This document shows positions 15,693-25,850 of a DNA stretch of 50,876 bases, one piece after another. Position numbers and translations under genes: made by a program. The DNA lies in assembly GCF_024160105.1 (NCBI RefSeq), contig NZ_JAMFTQ010000016.1:1-50876 (forward strand), given 5' to 3'. Origin of the DNA: Corynebacterium stercoris (GTDB lineage: Bacteria > Actinomycetota > Actinomycetes > Mycobacteriales > Mycobacteriaceae). The number at the start of each line of letters is the position of its first letter. Within the stretch, counting starts at the first letter, position 1. A model generated the notes under the pieces. It searched no databases. It saw only the letters and a program-made list of their open reading frames with translations, and had not been told where the DNA came from.

Positions 15693-16301
15693 CTAGTTGT
15701 CTTCGAGGTCCGCGGGGAACGTCGCGAAGAGCGGCAGGGGCATTGCTTGCCGACGCATCACCTCACCCCACAAGTCCGCCCCGCCCGGCGCGATCACGTC
15801 CGACGGCAGGGCAGGGGTGACGTACCAGTCGCCGCGGCGGATTTCCTCGTCGAGCTGGCCCGCCTCCCATCCGGCGTACCCGGCGAAGACGCGCATGCTT
15901 TCCAGATCGTCGGCAAGCTCGAAGGGCTCGGCGCCGAGGTCGATGTGGACGAGTTTGTTGGCCAGGCGCGTGAAGTACGGGTGGTTCGAAATGTCCACAC
16001 CGAGCTTGGTCACGCCGACGCCGATGCCGGATTGCGGCGAGACCGGTCCGCCGACGTAGAGCGCCTGCGGGGAGGCGGCAAGGTCGGCCCACTGCGGCAT
16101 GACGTTGAAGAGCGCGACTTCGCTGCGGCGGTTGAGCACCACGCCGATCGTGCCATCCACGTCGTGCTCAAGCACCAGTACGACGGTGCGGGCGAAGTCG
16201 GGCGCGAGCATGCCAGGTGCAGCGAGGAGCAGCATGCCGGGTGCGGGTTCCTCCCGCTCAAGGGCGTTGAAGAGCCGGTCCGCGTAGAAGTACTCAGGCA
16301 T
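15693..16301 (-). CDS. YqgE/AlgH family protein
   Basis: A 202-residue protein of the YqgE/AlgH family (formerly DUF179). It has PGMLLLAAPGMLAPDFARTVVLVLEHD near the start, GTIGVVLNRR, LYVGGPVSP, and RVFAGYAGWEAGQLDEEI near the end, all conserved family elements. The biochemical role is unsettled. I start it at ATG 16301 ([11 protein letters not shown]); a longer frame to 16391 only reads antisense to the proline-rich end of pcnA. It overlaps pcnA by 8 bases and is followed 12 bases on by azlC. The Mycobacterium counterpart sits elsewhere, so the pairing with pcnA is a local arrangement. Confidence 0.88.
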   Translation of the reverse strand: MPEYFYADRLFNALEREEPAPGMLLLAAPGMLAPDFARTVVLVLEHDVDGTIGVVLNRRSEVALFNVMPQWADLAASPQALYVGGPVSPQSGIGVGVTKLGVDISNHPYFTRLANKLVHIDLGAEPFELADDLESMRVFAGYAGWEAGQLDEEIRRGDWYVTPALPSDVIAPGGADLWGEVMRRQAMPLPLFATFPADLEDN

Positions 16302-17841
16302 CTGCGTTCTCCTCCTTGGTCTCGGTGCCCGGGTGCTCCGCGCCTGGGCGCTCGGCGGCCCACCAGGCCTTGAGCTCGGCCACGGCTTCATCGTGGTCCA
16401 GCTCGCCGCGCTCCAGGCGCAGCTCCTTCATGTACTTCCACGCCTTGCCCACCTCGGGGCCGGGGGAGAGGCCCAGGATCTCCATGATCTCGTTGCCGTC
16501 CAGGTCCGGGCGCACGCGCGCGAGGTCCTCCTGGGCGGCGAGCTCCGCGATGCGCTCCTCCAAGTGGTCGTAGGTGCGCTGCAGGCGGCGCGCCTTCTTC
16601 GGGTTGCGGGTGGTGCAGTCGGCGCGCACGAGCTTGTGCAGCTGGGGGAGCAGGTCACCGGCGTCGGTGACGTAGCGGCGCACGGCGGAGTCGGTCCACT
16701 GGCCTTCGCCGAAGCCGTGGAAGCGCATGTGCAGGTACACCAGCTGGCCGATGTCCTCGATCATGTGCTTCGGGTACTTCAGGGCGCGCAGGCGCTTGCG
16801 GGCCATCTTCGCGCCCACCACCTCGTGGTGGTGGAAGCTCACGCCGCCGCCTTCCTTCACCGCGCGGGTGTCCGGCTTGCCGATGTCGTGGAGCAGCGCC
16901 GCCCAGCGCAGCTTCAGGTCGGGCTCCGCGCCAGGCTCCTCGAGCTCGGTGGCCTGGCGCAGCACCGTCAGGGAGTGGCGGTAGACGTCCTTGTGTTGCA
17001 TGTGCTCGTCCTGCTCGAGCTGCAGCGCAGGCACCTCCGGCAGCACATGCTGAGCGAGCCCCGTCTGCACCAGCAGGTCGATGCCCTCCCACGGGCGCGC
17101 GCCGGCCATGAGCTTGTTCAGCTCCACCTGCACGCGCTCCACGGTGATGCGGTTGATCTCGTCCGCCATGTCCCGCATCGCGTCGAACACGCGCGGGGCC
17201 ACCTCGAAGCCGAGCTGGGAGACGAAGCGGGCGGCGCGCAGCATGCGCAGCGGGTCGTCGCGGAAGCTCAGCTCAGGAGCCTGCGGGGTGTCCAGGCGCC
17301 GGTCGAGTACGTCCTCCAACCCGCCGACTGGATCGTGGAAGACGGGCTGCAACGCGCCGTCGGCAAGCGAAAGCTCCACCGCCATGGCGTTGCAGGCGAA
17401 ATCGCGGCGCACCAGGTCGCCCTCGAGCGTGTCGCCGAAGGTGACCTCGGGGTTGCGCGTCACGCCGTCGTACAGGTCGGCGCGGAAGGTGGTGATCTCC
17501 ACCTGCTGGCCCTGCTTCACCGCGCTGACCGTGCCGTATTCAATGCCCGTGTCCCAGGTCTTCTCGCCCCAGTCGTCGAGAATCTCGCGGATCGTCTCCG
17601 GCCGCGCCGAGGTGGTGAAGTCGAGGTCGTGCCCGATCTTGCCCAGCATCGCGTCGCGCACCGGCCCGCCGACCAGGTGCAGCGATTCCCCGCGCGCGGC
17701 GAAGGCGGCGGCGAGCGGCTCCAGGAAGGACTGGTGCTTTTCGACGTTCGCAGCCACCCGCGCCATCAACACAGCAGCCGCAATCGGATCGTCCGGCTGC
17801 GGAAGGTCGAAGACATCAGGGTAGGTCTCAGGCGTTGTCAC
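16294..17841 (-). CDS. pcnA: CCA tRNA nucleotidyltransferase / poly(A) polymerase family
   Basis: A 515-residue enzyme that adds or repairs the 3' CCA of tRNAs. Class II features are the nucleotide-binding LVGGPVRD (56-63), the metal ligands Asp72 and Asp74 in [16 protein letters not shown], and the tRNA-binding helical region with [14 protein letters not shown]-terminal HD domain (AALLHDIGK, about residues 308-316) is typical of the actinobacterial form. A GTG start at 17841 is preceded at the right distance by TATCGT on the same strand, suggesting a leaderless message. It diverges from the NUDIX gene. Confidence 0.94.
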   Translation of the reverse strand: MTTPETYPDVFDLPQPDDPIAAAVLMARVAANVEKHQSFLEPLAAAFAARGESLHLVGGPVRDAMLGKIGHDLDFTTSARPETIREILDDWGEKTWDTGIEYGTVSAVKQGQQVEITTFRADLYDGVTRNPEVTFGDTLEGDLVRRDFACNAMAVELSLADGALQPVFHDPVGGLEDVLDRRLDTPQAPELSFRDDPLRMLRAARFVSQLGFEVAPRVFDAMRDMADEINRITVERVQVELNKLMAGARPWEGIDLLVQTGLAQHVLPEVPALQLEQDEHMQHKDVYRHSLTVLRQATELEEPGAEPDLKLRWAALLHDIGKPDTRAVKEGGGVSFHHHEVVGAKMARKRLRALKYPKHMIEDIGQLVYLHMRFHGFGEGQWTDSAVRRYVTDAGDLLPQLHKLVRADCTTRNPKKARRLQRTYDHLEERIAELAAQEDLARVRPDLDGNEIMEILGLSPGPEVGKAWKYMKELRLERGELDHDEAVAELKAWWAAERPGAEHPGTETKEENADA

Positions 17842-17848
17842 GCGTCAC

Positions 17849-17854
17849 ACGATA
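17849..17854 (-). promoter_or_regulatory. -10 box of pcnA, probably leaderless
   Basis: On the minus strand TATCGT lies 7 bases before the GTG start codon at 17841, the spacing at which transcription begins on the start codon itself. A weak -35 TTAACC is 17 bases upstream of it. Confidence 0.45.
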
Positions 17855-17902
17855 CCCGCCCGATTCGCGCCGGTTAAATACCACAACCGCACCCGAGCCG
17901 GA

Positions 17903-17908
17903 TACGAT
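17903..17908 (+). promoter_or_regulatory. -10 box of the NUDIX gene, probably leaderless
   Basis: TACGAT ends 7 bases before the ATG at 17916, so the transcript is expected to start at the first base of the start codon. No Shine-Dalgarno sequence is present. It forms a back-to-back pair with the pcnA promoter about 50 bp away. Confidence 0.5.
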
Positions 17909-17915
17909 AAGGCGA

Positions 17916-18881
17916 ATGACGGACAACACACGGCCCGTTCCGGGCGCCTCTGCACCCCGGGACGCATCCCAGGGCGAGCAGAAGCGCCAGGGGGGCGGTG
18001 GCTCCGGGCGCTCCAGGCGGCGTCGCGGCGGGTCCGGCGGCGCGGGCCGCGGCGGCAGTAGCCGCGGCGGCAGTAGCGGTGGCGGCAACGCCGAGCGCAC
18101 TGAGCGATCCGAGCGCTCCGAACATTCCAGCCAATCGAGCCACACCGGCGGCAATGGCGGCGGGTCCAAGCGTCGTCGCCGCCGCGGGCGCGGCAAGGGC
18201 CGCGGCCAGCAGGGCGCGAATCAGCATCAGTCGGGGAACTCCTCGCAGGCGTCGGCACGCAGCGGCAACCACCCCAACCGGCGCGGGAATAAGCCCACGC
18301 CGCGGCCGGCGCCGTCGTCGCGCCCCGGCTACCAGCACCGCCGCCCGGCGCAGTACGAGGACCAGTACGACTCCTCCATCGAAACCCGCGACGAGACATC
18401 CGCCGGCGGCCTCGTGGTCTCCGGCATGGCGGAGGCCGTGTCGCCCAGCGGGGACGTGGACCTCTCCCAGATCTACGCTGCGCTGATCGGCCGCCTGGAC
18501 CGCCGCGGCCGCTTGCTTTGGTCGATGCCGAAGGGGCACGTCGAGGACGGGGAGCACCAGTGGCGCACCGCGGAGCGCGAGGTGTGGGAGGAAACCGGCA
18601 TCCGCGGCGAGGCCTTCGACACGCTCGGCACCATTGATTACTGGTTCGTGTCGGACGGCGTGCGCATTCACAAGACGGTGCACCACAACCTGCTGCGCTA
18701 CGTCGACGGCGTGCTCAACGACGAAGATCCCGAGGTCACGGAGGTGTCCTGGGTGCCCATGAGCGAGCTCATCGAGCGCCTCGCGTACGCCGACGAGCGC
18801 AAACTGGCCCGCATCGCCGTGGACCGCATGCCCGATTTGGCCAGAAAGGAAGCCGCAGCCGGAAGGGCCACCCCGCGATGA
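17916..18881 (+). CDS. NUDIX hydrolase (MutT4-like) with long RG-rich N-terminal tail
   Basis: A 321-residue protein. The C-terminal half (about 155-310) is a NUDIX domain with the full box [23 protein letters not shown], which binds Mg2+ and cleaves nucleoside diphosphate derivatives. Position next to pcnA and DUF6049 matches mycobacterial MutT4 (Rv3908). The first ~130 residues are low-complexity: runs of Arg-Arg-Arg-Gly, Gly-Gly-Ser and Ser/Glu repeats, strongly basic and certainly disordered, similar to RNA-binding RGG tails. That tail is much longer than in a typical MutT protein. The start ATG 17916 follows a -10 box; upstream codons in frame to 17835 overlap pcnA and are rejected. It ends with ATGA overlap to the next gene. 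Confidence 0.88.
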   Translation: MTDNTRPVPGASAPRDASQGEQKRQGGGGSGRSRRRRGGSGGAGRGGSSRGGSSGGGNAERTERSERSEHSSQSSHTGGNGGGSKRRRRRGRGKGRGQQGANQHQSGNSSQASARSGNHPNRRGNKPTPRPAPSSRPGYQHRRPAQYEDQYDSSIETRDETSAGGLVVSGMAEAVSPSGDVDLSQIYAALIGRLDRRGRLLWSMPKGHVEDGEHQWRTAEREVWEETGIRGEAFDTLGTIDYWFVSDGVRIHKTVHHNLLRYVDGVLNDEDPEVTEVSWVPMSELIERLAYADERKLARIAVDRMPDLARKEAAAGRATPR

Positions 18882-21448
18882 TGGGCCACGCCCGCCGGGC
18901 GCTCACCGCCGCTGCCGCGCTCTGCGCCGCGGCCGGTCTCACCACCGCGCTGACTCCCGTCGTCGCGGCGCTGCCCGTCCCGGTCGACCCGACGAACTCC
19001 GAGGTCGCAGAGCAGTGGGCCAACCCCGCCGTCCGCCCCGGGGAGGGTGAGGAGGCGGAGCTCACGCTTATCGACGCTCCCTCCTCACCCGAAAACGGAA
19101 TGTTTCACGTGAAACTTCGCGTGACCAACCGTTCCAAGGAGATCCTCGACGGCTTCTCGGTGACCCCGCGGCGCGGGCCTGCGACGGGCTCGGTGTGGGA
19201 CCAACGGGTGGCAACGGTGGCGTCGATACGCGAATATGCCCTGATCGGCGAGCGCCGGGAGCTGAGCACCCAGCTGAACCCGGGGGAGGCGGTGGAGTTC
19301 ACCCTCGACATCACGCCTGAGACGCTGCCGCTGCCCGGCACCGCCGCGTACCCGCTGCTGCTGCAGCTCACGGACTCCGAAGGCCGCACGCTGGACACCG
19401 AACGCTTCCACCTGGCAGTGCATCCCGACGGCACCGTGCTGCCCGAGGGCGCGCGCCCCGGCGGCCTGACCGCGCTCTATCCCATCAGCACGCCGGTGGA
19501 CATCCTGCCGGGGGAGACCGGCGAGGCGCCCGAGGACCCGCAGCTCGTGCTCGCCTCCGAACACCTCGCGGAGGAACTCGCGCCGGGCGGGCGCCTGGAC
19601 CAGCTCGTGGACACCTACCTCGCCGCGACTGAGAACCCCGAGGTGGGGCTGGCGACTTGTGCGGCGCTGGATCCCGCGCTGATCGACGTCGCCGACCGCA
19701 TGACCCGCGGCTACATCGTCGCCGAGGAGCGCGCCCCGGCCGTGGAGGAGCCGAAGCGCCTGCGCGACAGCTGGGGCGACGACACCATGTCCCGCGGCAC
19801 GCCCGGCACCGGTGCGGCAGACGCCGCGCGGTGGCTGGATAAGGTGCGCGACATTGCCGACGACGGCTGCACCGTGGCCCTGCCGTGGGCCAACGCGGAC
19901 CTGAACGCCGTCGCCCGCACCGGAGACCCCTGGCTGATGCGCGAAGCAATTGAGCGCGGCCCGTTCACCCTCGGGCGCGTGCTGGGCACCACCGGCACCC
20001 TGAACACCGTGGTCCCGGGTACCGGCTACGTCGCAGAGGACACCCTCGGCGCGCTCGGGTGGGCGGACCACAGCCGCTCCACCATCCCGCAGGAGGGACT
20101 GAGCGGCTCGTGGGAGCGCGCCGTCGCCCACGCGCAGGGCGACGTTGCCGCGCCGGACACCGCTCGCGAGGGCCAGACTTCGCTGGAGCAGCGCGACCTC
20201 GCCGCCCCCGCCTGGGCAGCCGCCGCGCCGCCGGAAACCACCGTGCGCGTGCTCATGCCCGACGGCGCCGTGGACTCGGAAGCCCTGGCGGCACCCATCG
20301 ACCCGGAGACCGGCCTCCCGGTTCCGCAGCTCCCGGCCGAGCGCTTCGCCTGGGTAGCGCCCGGCATCATGGCGGTGGGCTACCAGGATTCCCTCGCAGC
20401 CACGCTCGCGACCGTGAGCCCGCAGCCGGAGACAGCCGGTTATTCCAACGACGCTTTCCGCTTCGACTACGCGCTTGATTCGGACGCGGCGCGTACGACC
20501 AACGCCGCCGCCGCAGTGCAGCTCGCGGTGCAGAACGCCTGGGTGTACGAGGGCCAGCCCGACACCGAGCCCGTCTTTGTGAACCCGCCCGCCGCGTGGA
20601 GCGCCGACGCCGCAGCCGCGCTGCTGGGCACAGTCGCGGACCTCATCGCCGCCGGCGCGGCACGCCCGGTGACGTTCCCGAGCTACATCACGCCGCCGTC
20701 CGGGCCCGAGATCCCCGCCGCCACCCGCGTGGGCACCCAGTTCCCGGACCCGACCACGTACTCCGACTCCGAGATCCTCGCCGCCACGCAGCAGGCCCGC
20801 TTCATCAACGACCTCTCCGCGCTGCTCGTGCCGGATCCGTCGATCGCGCTGACCCGCTACGGCTTCACGCTGCCGCTGCGCCGCGACATCCTCACCGCGC
20901 TCTCACCCGCCGGCCGCCGCTCCATCGAGGGTTACAGCGACGCGGTGGCCGAAACCAGCGCGCGCCTCGCCGGCTCCCGCGAGACGCTCGGCGACCTGCG
21001 ATCCGCCGTTACGCTCATCCCGCCGGGCAACGTGTACACGCGCACCAGCCCGACGAGCCCCCTGCTCATCGTGGCGCGCAACGGCATGCCCCTGCCGGTG
21101 GATACCTCGATCCGCTACTCCGCCACAGACGGCTCGCGCCTCAACGTGCCGGATAGCCTGCGCATTCCCGCCCGCGGCTCGGTCACCGTCCAAATGACGG
21201 CGGACCTGCCGCAGGACGCGCGCAGCGCCAACCTGCAGCTCTACCTCGCCGGCCCACAAGGCCACGCGATATCCCAACCCGTGGACATCTCGGTGCGCAC
21301 CCCGCGCCTCGCGCTGCGCGGCTGGGTGCTCATCGCCGTCGGCGCACTCGTCGCCGCGCTCATGCTGCTCTACGCCGTGCGCAAACGGCGCGTGCGCACC
21401 TCACGCGGCGCACCTCCCACGGGGCCTCCGCTTTACGACGACAGCTAA
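18878..21448 (+). CDS. DUF6049 family secreted membrane-anchored protein
   Basis: 856 residues. The N-terminus [31 protein letters not shown] is a signal peptide. A large extracytoplasmic part follows, and a single helix ([22 protein letters not shown], about 808-830) with a short basic cytoplasmic tail closes the protein. The position between mutT4 and murJ equals that of Mycobacterium Rv3909, a conserved actinobacterial protein probably linked to envelope synthesis through MurJ, although its activity is not known. Residues about 75-80 (MFHVKL) come from a near-perfect parS site. It overlaps the NUDIX gene by 4 bases and is followed by murJ after 42 bases, so the three are likely one unit. 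Confidence 0.88.
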   Translation: MMGHARRALTAAAALCAAAGLTTALTPVVAALPVPVDPTNSEVAEQWANPAVRPGEGEEAELTLIDAPSSPENGMFHVKLRVTNRSKEILDGFSVTPRRGPATGSVWDQRVATVASIREYALIGERRELSTQLNPGEAVEFTLDITPETLPLPGTAAYPLLLQLTDSEGRTLDTERFHLAVHPDGTVLPEGARPGGLTALYPISTPVDILPGETGEAPEDPQLVLASEHLAEELAPGGRLDQLVDTYLAATENPEVGLATCAALDPALIDVADRMTRGYIVAEERAPAVEEPKRLRDSWGDDTMSRGTPGTGAADAARWLDKVRDIADDGCTVALPWANADLNAVARTGDPWLMREAIERGPFTLGRVLGTTGTLNTVVPGTGYVAEDTLGALGWADHSRSTIPQEGLSGSWERAVAHAQGDVAAPDTAREGQTSLEQRDLAAPAWAAAAPPETTVRVLMPDGAVDSEALAAPIDPETGLPVPQLPAERFAWVAPGIMAVGYQDSLAATLATVSPQPETAGYSNDAFRFDYALDSDAARTTNAAAAVQLAVQNAWVYEGQPDTEPVFVNPPAAWSADAAAALLGTVADLIAAGAARPVTFPSYITPPSGPEIPAATRVGTQFPDPTTYSDSEILAATQQARFINDLSALLVPDPSIALTRYGFTLPLRRDILTALSPAGRRSIEGYSDAVAETSARLAGSRETLGDLRSAVTLIPPGNVYTRTSPTSPLLIVARNGMPLPVDTSIRYSATDGSRLNVPDSLRIPARGSVTVQMTADLPQDARSANLQLYLAGPQGHAISQPVDISVRTPRLALRGWVLIAVGALVAALMLLYAVRKRRVRTSRGAPPTGPPLYDDS
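19101..19116. other. parS: parS site (one mismatch), inside the DUF6049 gene
   Basis: TGTTTCACGTGAAACT: 15 of 16 bases match, with the last base changed. It is the site closest to the origin in this window (16.9 kb from dnaA) and is read as MFHVKL in the protein. Confidence 0.85.
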
Positions 21449-21490
21449 CAAGCCCACCCGCACTAGAAAAGCAGTGAAACGGAGACCGAC

Positions 21491-24400
21491 GTGACCCAGC
21501 CGGATGAGACCCAGCCGCGCGCTGGCCTAAGGCGACGCATCGTCACCCCAGCCCCGCCCGCACCCGTCCCGGCCCCGCGCGCCAAGAAGCAGGCCCCGCC
21601 GGCCGAGGCATCTGCTGCCCCGGATCGTTCGCTGCTGACCACCAGCCCGAAGGGCGAGACCCTCACCCCGCCGGCGCCGGCGGAGACGGTGGCGGTGGGC
21701 GCGATGGGCGACGAGGGCTCCGAAGCCGCCACCCGCAGCGCCGTGGCCACGCTCGAGGCGACCCGCGGCCAGCGCACCGCGGCCGCCGCGGCAGGGGAGG
21801 GCGGCACCGGCGCCGAGGACAACGCGGAGGACGGCAACACCTCCAATGCCTCCGTCGTGCGCGCAACCGGCTCCATGGCGATTGCGACGCTGATCTCCCG
21901 CATCACCGGCTTCATCCGCACCGTGCTCATCGGCGCGGCGCTCGGCCCCGCGGTCGCCTCGGCGTTCAACACCGCGAACACGCTGCCGAACATCATCACC
22001 GAGATCGTGCTCGGATCAGTGCTCACCGCCCTCGTCGTGCCGGTGCTGGTGCGTGCGGAGAAGGAGGACCCGGACCGCGGCGAGCGCTTCGTGCGCCAGC
22101 TGTTCACGCTCACGCTCGCGCTGATGACGGTGGTGACGGTCCTCGCCGTCGCCGCGGCGCCGCTGCTGACCAGGTTGATCCTCGGCGGGGAGGGCAAGGT
22201 CAACCTCGTCCAGGCGACGTCGTTCGCCTACCTGCTGCTGCCGCAGATCTTCTTCTACGGCATGTTCTCCCTGTTCATGGCCATCCTGAACACCAAGGAG
22301 CACTTCCGGCCCGGCGCGTGGGCGCCGGTGGCCAACAACATCGTCTCCATCGCGGTGCTGTGCATGTACATGGCGCTGCCGGGAAGCCTGAACGCCGCAG
22401 CCCCGACGTCGGTTAGCAACCCGCACGTGCTGCTGCTCGGCCTGGGTACGACGGCCGGCGTGGTCGTGCAGTGCCTGATCATGCTGCCCGCACTGCGGAA
22501 GCTGGGTGTGAACCTGACGCCCCTGTGGGGGCTGGATGACCGCCTGAAGCAGTTCGGCGGCATGGCGCTGGCGATTATCACCTACGTGGCCATCAGCCAG
22601 GCGGGTTACTTCGTGACCACCCGCATCGCCTCACTGTCGTCTGAGGCGGCGCCGATTGTGTACCAGCAGCACTGGATGCTGCTGCAGGTGCCGTACGGCA
22701 TCATCGGCGTGACGCTTTTGACCGCGATCATGCCGCGTTTGTCGCGCAACGCCGCCGACGGCGACGACGAAGCGGTGGTGCGCGACCTGACGCTGGGCAC
22801 CAAGCTGACGTTCATCGCGCTGATCCCCATCATCGTGTTCATGACGGCGCTGGGCCCGGACATCGGCCACGCGCTCTTCGCCTACGGCGACTTCGACGCG
22901 GAGACCTCGCGCAACCTCGGCCTGACCATCAGCTTCGCAGCATTCACGCTCATCCCGTACGCGCTGGTGATGCTGCACCTGCGCGTGTTCTACGCGCGCG
23001 AGGAGGCGTGGACGCCCACGTTCATCATCGCCGGCATCACCGCCACCAAGATCGTGCTGTCCTACTTGGCGCCGATGGTTGCGGACCGCCCAGAGCACGT
23101 GGTGGTGCTCCTCGGCGCGGCGAACGGCTTCGGCTTCATCGCCGGCGCGCTCATCGGCGCGTTCCTGCTGCGCCGCAAGCTGGGCACGCTGCAGATGTGG
23201 ACCATCCTGCACACCTCCGCGTGGGCGTTCGGCGCGGGACTGGCCGGCATCGGCGCGGTGTTCCTCAGCCGCTGGCTGGTGCGGGACGTAGCCGGCGTGG
23301 ACATGGCCGAGTTCCTCGGCAACGCGGTGAACATGCCGTCCGTCGGCCTGCTCATCGAAGTGATGCTGCTGGGCATCATCTTCGTGGTGGTCACCGGCAT
23401 TGTGCTCGCCCAATCCAAGCTCCCCGAGGTGCAGAACCTCGGCCGGGCGCTCGCCCGCATCCCGGGTCTGGGCCGCTTCATCACGCCGGACGAGGACCGC
23501 GCCATCGACACCGGTGAGGTGGACCCGCGCGACGTGTCCACCCAGTTCCTGGTTTCCGACACGTTCAACGCCTCCCCGGTGCCGCCGCCGATGTCCGCCG
23601 GTGTGGTCCGCGGCCCCAGGCTGGTGCCCGGCGCGAGCGTGTCCGACGGCCGCTTCCGCCTCATCCGGGACCACGGCGCCACCACCGGCGCTCGCTTCTG
23701 GCAGGCCCGCGAGGTGGCCACCGGCCGCCCGGTGGCGCTGACGTTCGTGGATACGTCCGGCGCTTCCCCGATGGCGCCGGCCAGCCCGCGCGAGGCGGCG
23801 ATCGACGCCGCCGGCGTGGCGCACCGCACGAAGCAGCTGGCGGCGCTGAAGCACCCGGCGATCGCCGAGAACATCGAGGTGCTGTCCTACCGCACCGGCG
23901 CCCTGGTGGTGGCGGACTGGATCGAGGGCACCTCGGTGAAGGCGGTTGCCGAAAGCGGCCAGACGCTGCACACCGAGGCGGTGGCGAACGCGCTGGCGCC
24001 GCTCGCCGGCGCGCTCGTGGCGGCCCGCACCGCGGACGTGCCGCTGGGCCTGGACAACCGCCAGCGGCTGCGCATCGACACTGACGGCCGCGTGCGCCTC
24101 GCGTTCCCGGCGGTCCTGCCGAAGTCCTCCCCGCATGGCGACGCGAAGGCGTTCGCCGCGGCCCTTGCGCTGCTCACGGCCAACGTGAACTCCAACGCGC
24201 TGGATGAGCTAACCCGCAACACTCGCGCGCTGGTGGAGGCCGACGCGATTGACACGCAGGACTTCCGCGACATTCAACTGGCGCTGCGCCGGGAGGCGAA
24301 CCTGCCGGGCACCGTCACCGACGTGGCCACGGACGCCGCCGCCGAGCCCGCCGAGCTGGTCAACCTCGGCGACACCGCCGCCACCCCGGAGGCCGAGGCG

Positions 24401-25123
24401 GCGCAGGACCCGGAGGCGCTGCGCGGCGGCTTCGGCAGCCGACGCTACGGCCTGGTCACCCTCGCGCTGCTGTCCTTCGTGGCGGTGGTCGCTGTGATCA
24501 TCATCGCGGCGCTGACCACGTACCTGGTGGGCGTGTTCTCCAGCGAGGACTCGGAGAGCCCGGTGAAGCCGGATTCCATCCAGAGCACCGAGAAGGCCAC
24601 CGACCCGACCGCGCAGCAGCCAGGCCGCCTGCCCGTGATCATCGGCCCGCTGCAGGCCGAATCGGTGACCCTGGAGAACGAGGTGGGTGCAAACCCGGCC
24701 GCGCCGGCTGAGGGCAGTGTGGCAGACATTATCGACGGCGACGCCTCCACCACCTGGGCCACCCCGCGCGGCACCCTCGTGGTGCTGCGACCGACCCACG
24801 AGATGCCCGGCGGCTTCACCCTCGAGCACCTGCTCGTAGACACCGTCTCCGAAGGCGGGCCGTACAAGGTGTTCGGCTTGCCGGAGGGCCACACCGGCGG
24901 CGACGTCGGCGAGCTGACATCGCTTTCCGACGACATGCCGCTGCTCGCCGAGGGCACCTTCCACGGCGGCCAGAACAACATCGACGTGCAGGGCGAGAGC
25001 TTCACCAACATCAAGCTCGAAGCCGTGCTGCTGTACCTGCCGGCGCGCTCCGACGCCAAGGACGGCGTGGGCACCGCGACGCTGCGCGAGGTCTCGGTGA
25101 TCGGCTTCACTGATCGTCGTTAA
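21491..25123 (+). CDS. murJ: Lipid II flippase MurJ with C-terminal pseudokinase and extracellular domain
   Basis: A 1210-residue protein. A Pro/Ala-rich cytoplasmic tail of about 120 residues precedes the MurJ/MviN core (about 120-660; MAIATLISRITGFIRTVLIGAALG, NIITEIVLGSVLTALVVPVLVR), which moves lipid II across the membrane for peptidoglycan synthesis. A kinase-like domain follows (about 710-950). Its VAIK lysine position reads VALTF and no HRD or DFG motif is seen, so it is a pseudokinase. In Mycobacterium the matching domain of MviN is phosphorylated and bound by FhaA; the same is inferred here. A transmembrane helix (about 985-1015) leads to an extracellular beta-rich domain at the end. 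The GTG 21491 follows AACGGAGACCGAC. Confidence 0.94.
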   Translation: MTQPDETQPRAGLRRRIVTPAPPAPVPAPRAKKQAPPAEASAAPDRSLLTTSPKGETLTPPAPAETVAVGAMGDEGSEAATRSAVATLEATRGQRTAAAAAGEGGTGAEDNAEDGNTSNASVVRATGSMAIATLISRITGFIRTVLIGAALGPAVASAFNTANTLPNIITEIVLGSVLTALVVPVLVRAEKEDPDRGERFVRQLFTLTLALMTVVTVLAVAAAPLLTRLILGGEGKVNLVQATSFAYLLLPQIFFYGMFSLFMAILNTKEHFRPGAWAPVANNIVSIAVLCMYMALPGSLNAAAPTSVSNPHVLLLGLGTTAGVVVQCLIMLPALRKLGVNLTPLWGLDDRLKQFGGMALAIITYVAISQAGYFVTTRIASLSSEAAPIVYQQHWMLLQVPYGIIGVTLLTAIMPRLSRNAADGDDEAVVRDLTLGTKLTFIALIPIIVFMTALGPDIGHALFAYGDFDAETSRNLGLTISFAAFTLIPYALVMLHLRVFYAREEAWTPTFIIAGITATKIVLSYLAPMVADRPEHVVVLLGAANGFGFIAGALIGAFLLRRKLGTLQMWTILHTSAWAFGAGLAGIGAVFLSRWLVRDVAGVDMAEFLGNAVNMPSVGLLIEVMLLGIIFVVVTGIVLAQSKLPEVQNLGRALARIPGLGRFITPDEDRAIDTGEVDPRDVSTQFLVSDTFNASPVPPPMSAGVVRGPRLVPGASVSDGRFRLIRDHGATTGARFWQAREVATGRPVALTFVDTSGASPMAPASPREAAIDAAGVAHRTKQLAALKHPAIAENIEVLSYRTGALVVADWIEGTSVKAVAESGQTLHTEAVANALAPLAGALVAARTADVPLGLDNRQRLRIDTDGRVRLAFPAVLPKSSPHGDAKAFAAALALLTANVNSNALDELTRNTRALVEADAIDTQDFRDIQLALRREANLPGTVTDVATDAAAEPAELVNLGDTAATPEAEAAQDPEALRGGFGSRRYGLVTLALLSFVAVVAVIIIAALTTYLVGVFSSEDSESPVKPDSIQSTEKATDPTAQQPGRLPVIIGPLQAESVTLENEVGANPAAPAEGSVADIIDGDASTTWATPRGTLVVLRPTHEMPGGFTLEHLLVDTVSEGGPYKVFGLPEGHTGGDVGELTSLSDDMPLLAEGTFHGGQNNIDVQGESFTNIKLEAVLLYLPARSDAKDGVGTATLREVSVIGFTDRR

Positions 25124-25143
25124 GCGAAAAAGCTCCTCAAGTG

Positions 25144-25172
25144 GCGTGCGATGCGCACTGAAATGCGCACGC
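25144..25172 (+). terminator. Hairpin between murJ and sigM
   Basis: GCGTGCG (25144-25150) pairs with CGCACGC (25166-25172), and an alternative inner stem TGCGCA/TGCGCA can also form. No U-tract follows. It is a possible terminator of the murJ transcript, 20 bases after its stop. Confidence 0.4.
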
Positions 25173-25249
25173 GCGCCCTCCCCAACGGCCAGCCTGCCCG
25201 GCATAGTTGAACCCGTACGCATTCGAGGGGGATACCGGGGGAGACACCT

Positions 25250-25804
25250 ATGCCGCACCGCACCGACACGCAGCTCGCGCACGACTACATTGCGGGCGAT
25301 ACCCGCGCCTTCAACGTGATTGTGCTGCGGCACCGCCAGCGCATGTACTACGTGGCCCGCAACTACGCGCGCAACGAGCACGACGCGCAAGACATCGTCC
25401 AAGATGCGCTCTTCCGCGCCTCGCGAAACATGCACACCTACCGCGGCGAGGCGAAGCTGAGCACCTGGCTCCACCGCACCGTGACCAACGCCGCGCTGGA
25501 CCACCAGCGGCGCATGGCGCGCCGCGCGCCCGCGATCAGCTTCGACGACGGCGACGTGATGGGCCAGGAGAAGAACCGCTTCCTGGCGCACGACCCGACC
25601 GACACGCTCGAGCAATTCCTGGAGCTGCGCAAGGCCGTCGCCACCTTGCCCGCCGCACAGCGCAGGGCACTGCTGCTTATCGACGTCTACGGGCTGACCG
25701 TCGAGCGCGCCGCCGACCACCTCGGGGTGAAACCCGGCACGGTGAAATCCAGACGTCACCGCGCCCGGGAAACCGTGGCCGCGGCGCTCGCCGAGGTGGG
25801 TTAA
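25250..25804 (+). CDS. sigM: ECF RNA polymerase sigma factor SigM
   Basis: A 184-residue ECF sigma factor. Region 2 spans about 18-85 (AFNVIVLRHRQRMYYVARNY ... DAQDIVQDALFRASRNMHTYRG ... LSTWLHRTVTNAALDH). Region 4 spans about 128-180 (LPAAQRRALLLIDVYGLTVERAADHLGVKPGTVKSRRHRAR) with its helix-turn-helix. The location before trxB and trxA is that of SigM in mycobacteria and corynebacteria, where it controls disulphide-stress and envelope genes. No gene for an anti-sigma factor follows: only 46 bases separate it from trxB, unlike Mycobacterium, where RsmA lies between. TTGAAC-17-GGATAC upstream (25208-25236) is a possible promoter. Confidence 0.92.
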   Translation: MPHRTDTQLAHDYIAGDTRAFNVIVLRHRQRMYYVARNYARNEHDAQDIVQDALFRASRNMHTYRGEAKLSTWLHRTVTNAALDHQRRMARRAPAISFDDGDVMGQEKNRFLAHDPTDTLEQFLELRKAVATLPAAQRRALLLIDVYGLTVERAADHLGVKPGTVKSRRHRARETVAAALAEVG

Positions 25805-25836
25805 TCGGCGGAAATCGGGTCTGGCGCTAACCCAAG

Positions 25837-25842
25837 TAGACT
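25837..25842 (+). promoter_or_regulatory. -10 box of trxB
   Basis: TAGACT ends 8 bases before ATG 25851. A SigA-like -10 at this spacing suggests a leaderless or nearly leaderless trxB transcript. GGAAAT at 25810-25815 resembles half of an ECF promoter but lacks a matching CGTT element at the right distance. Confidence 0.35.
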
Positions 25843-25850
25843 GAAGCGCT

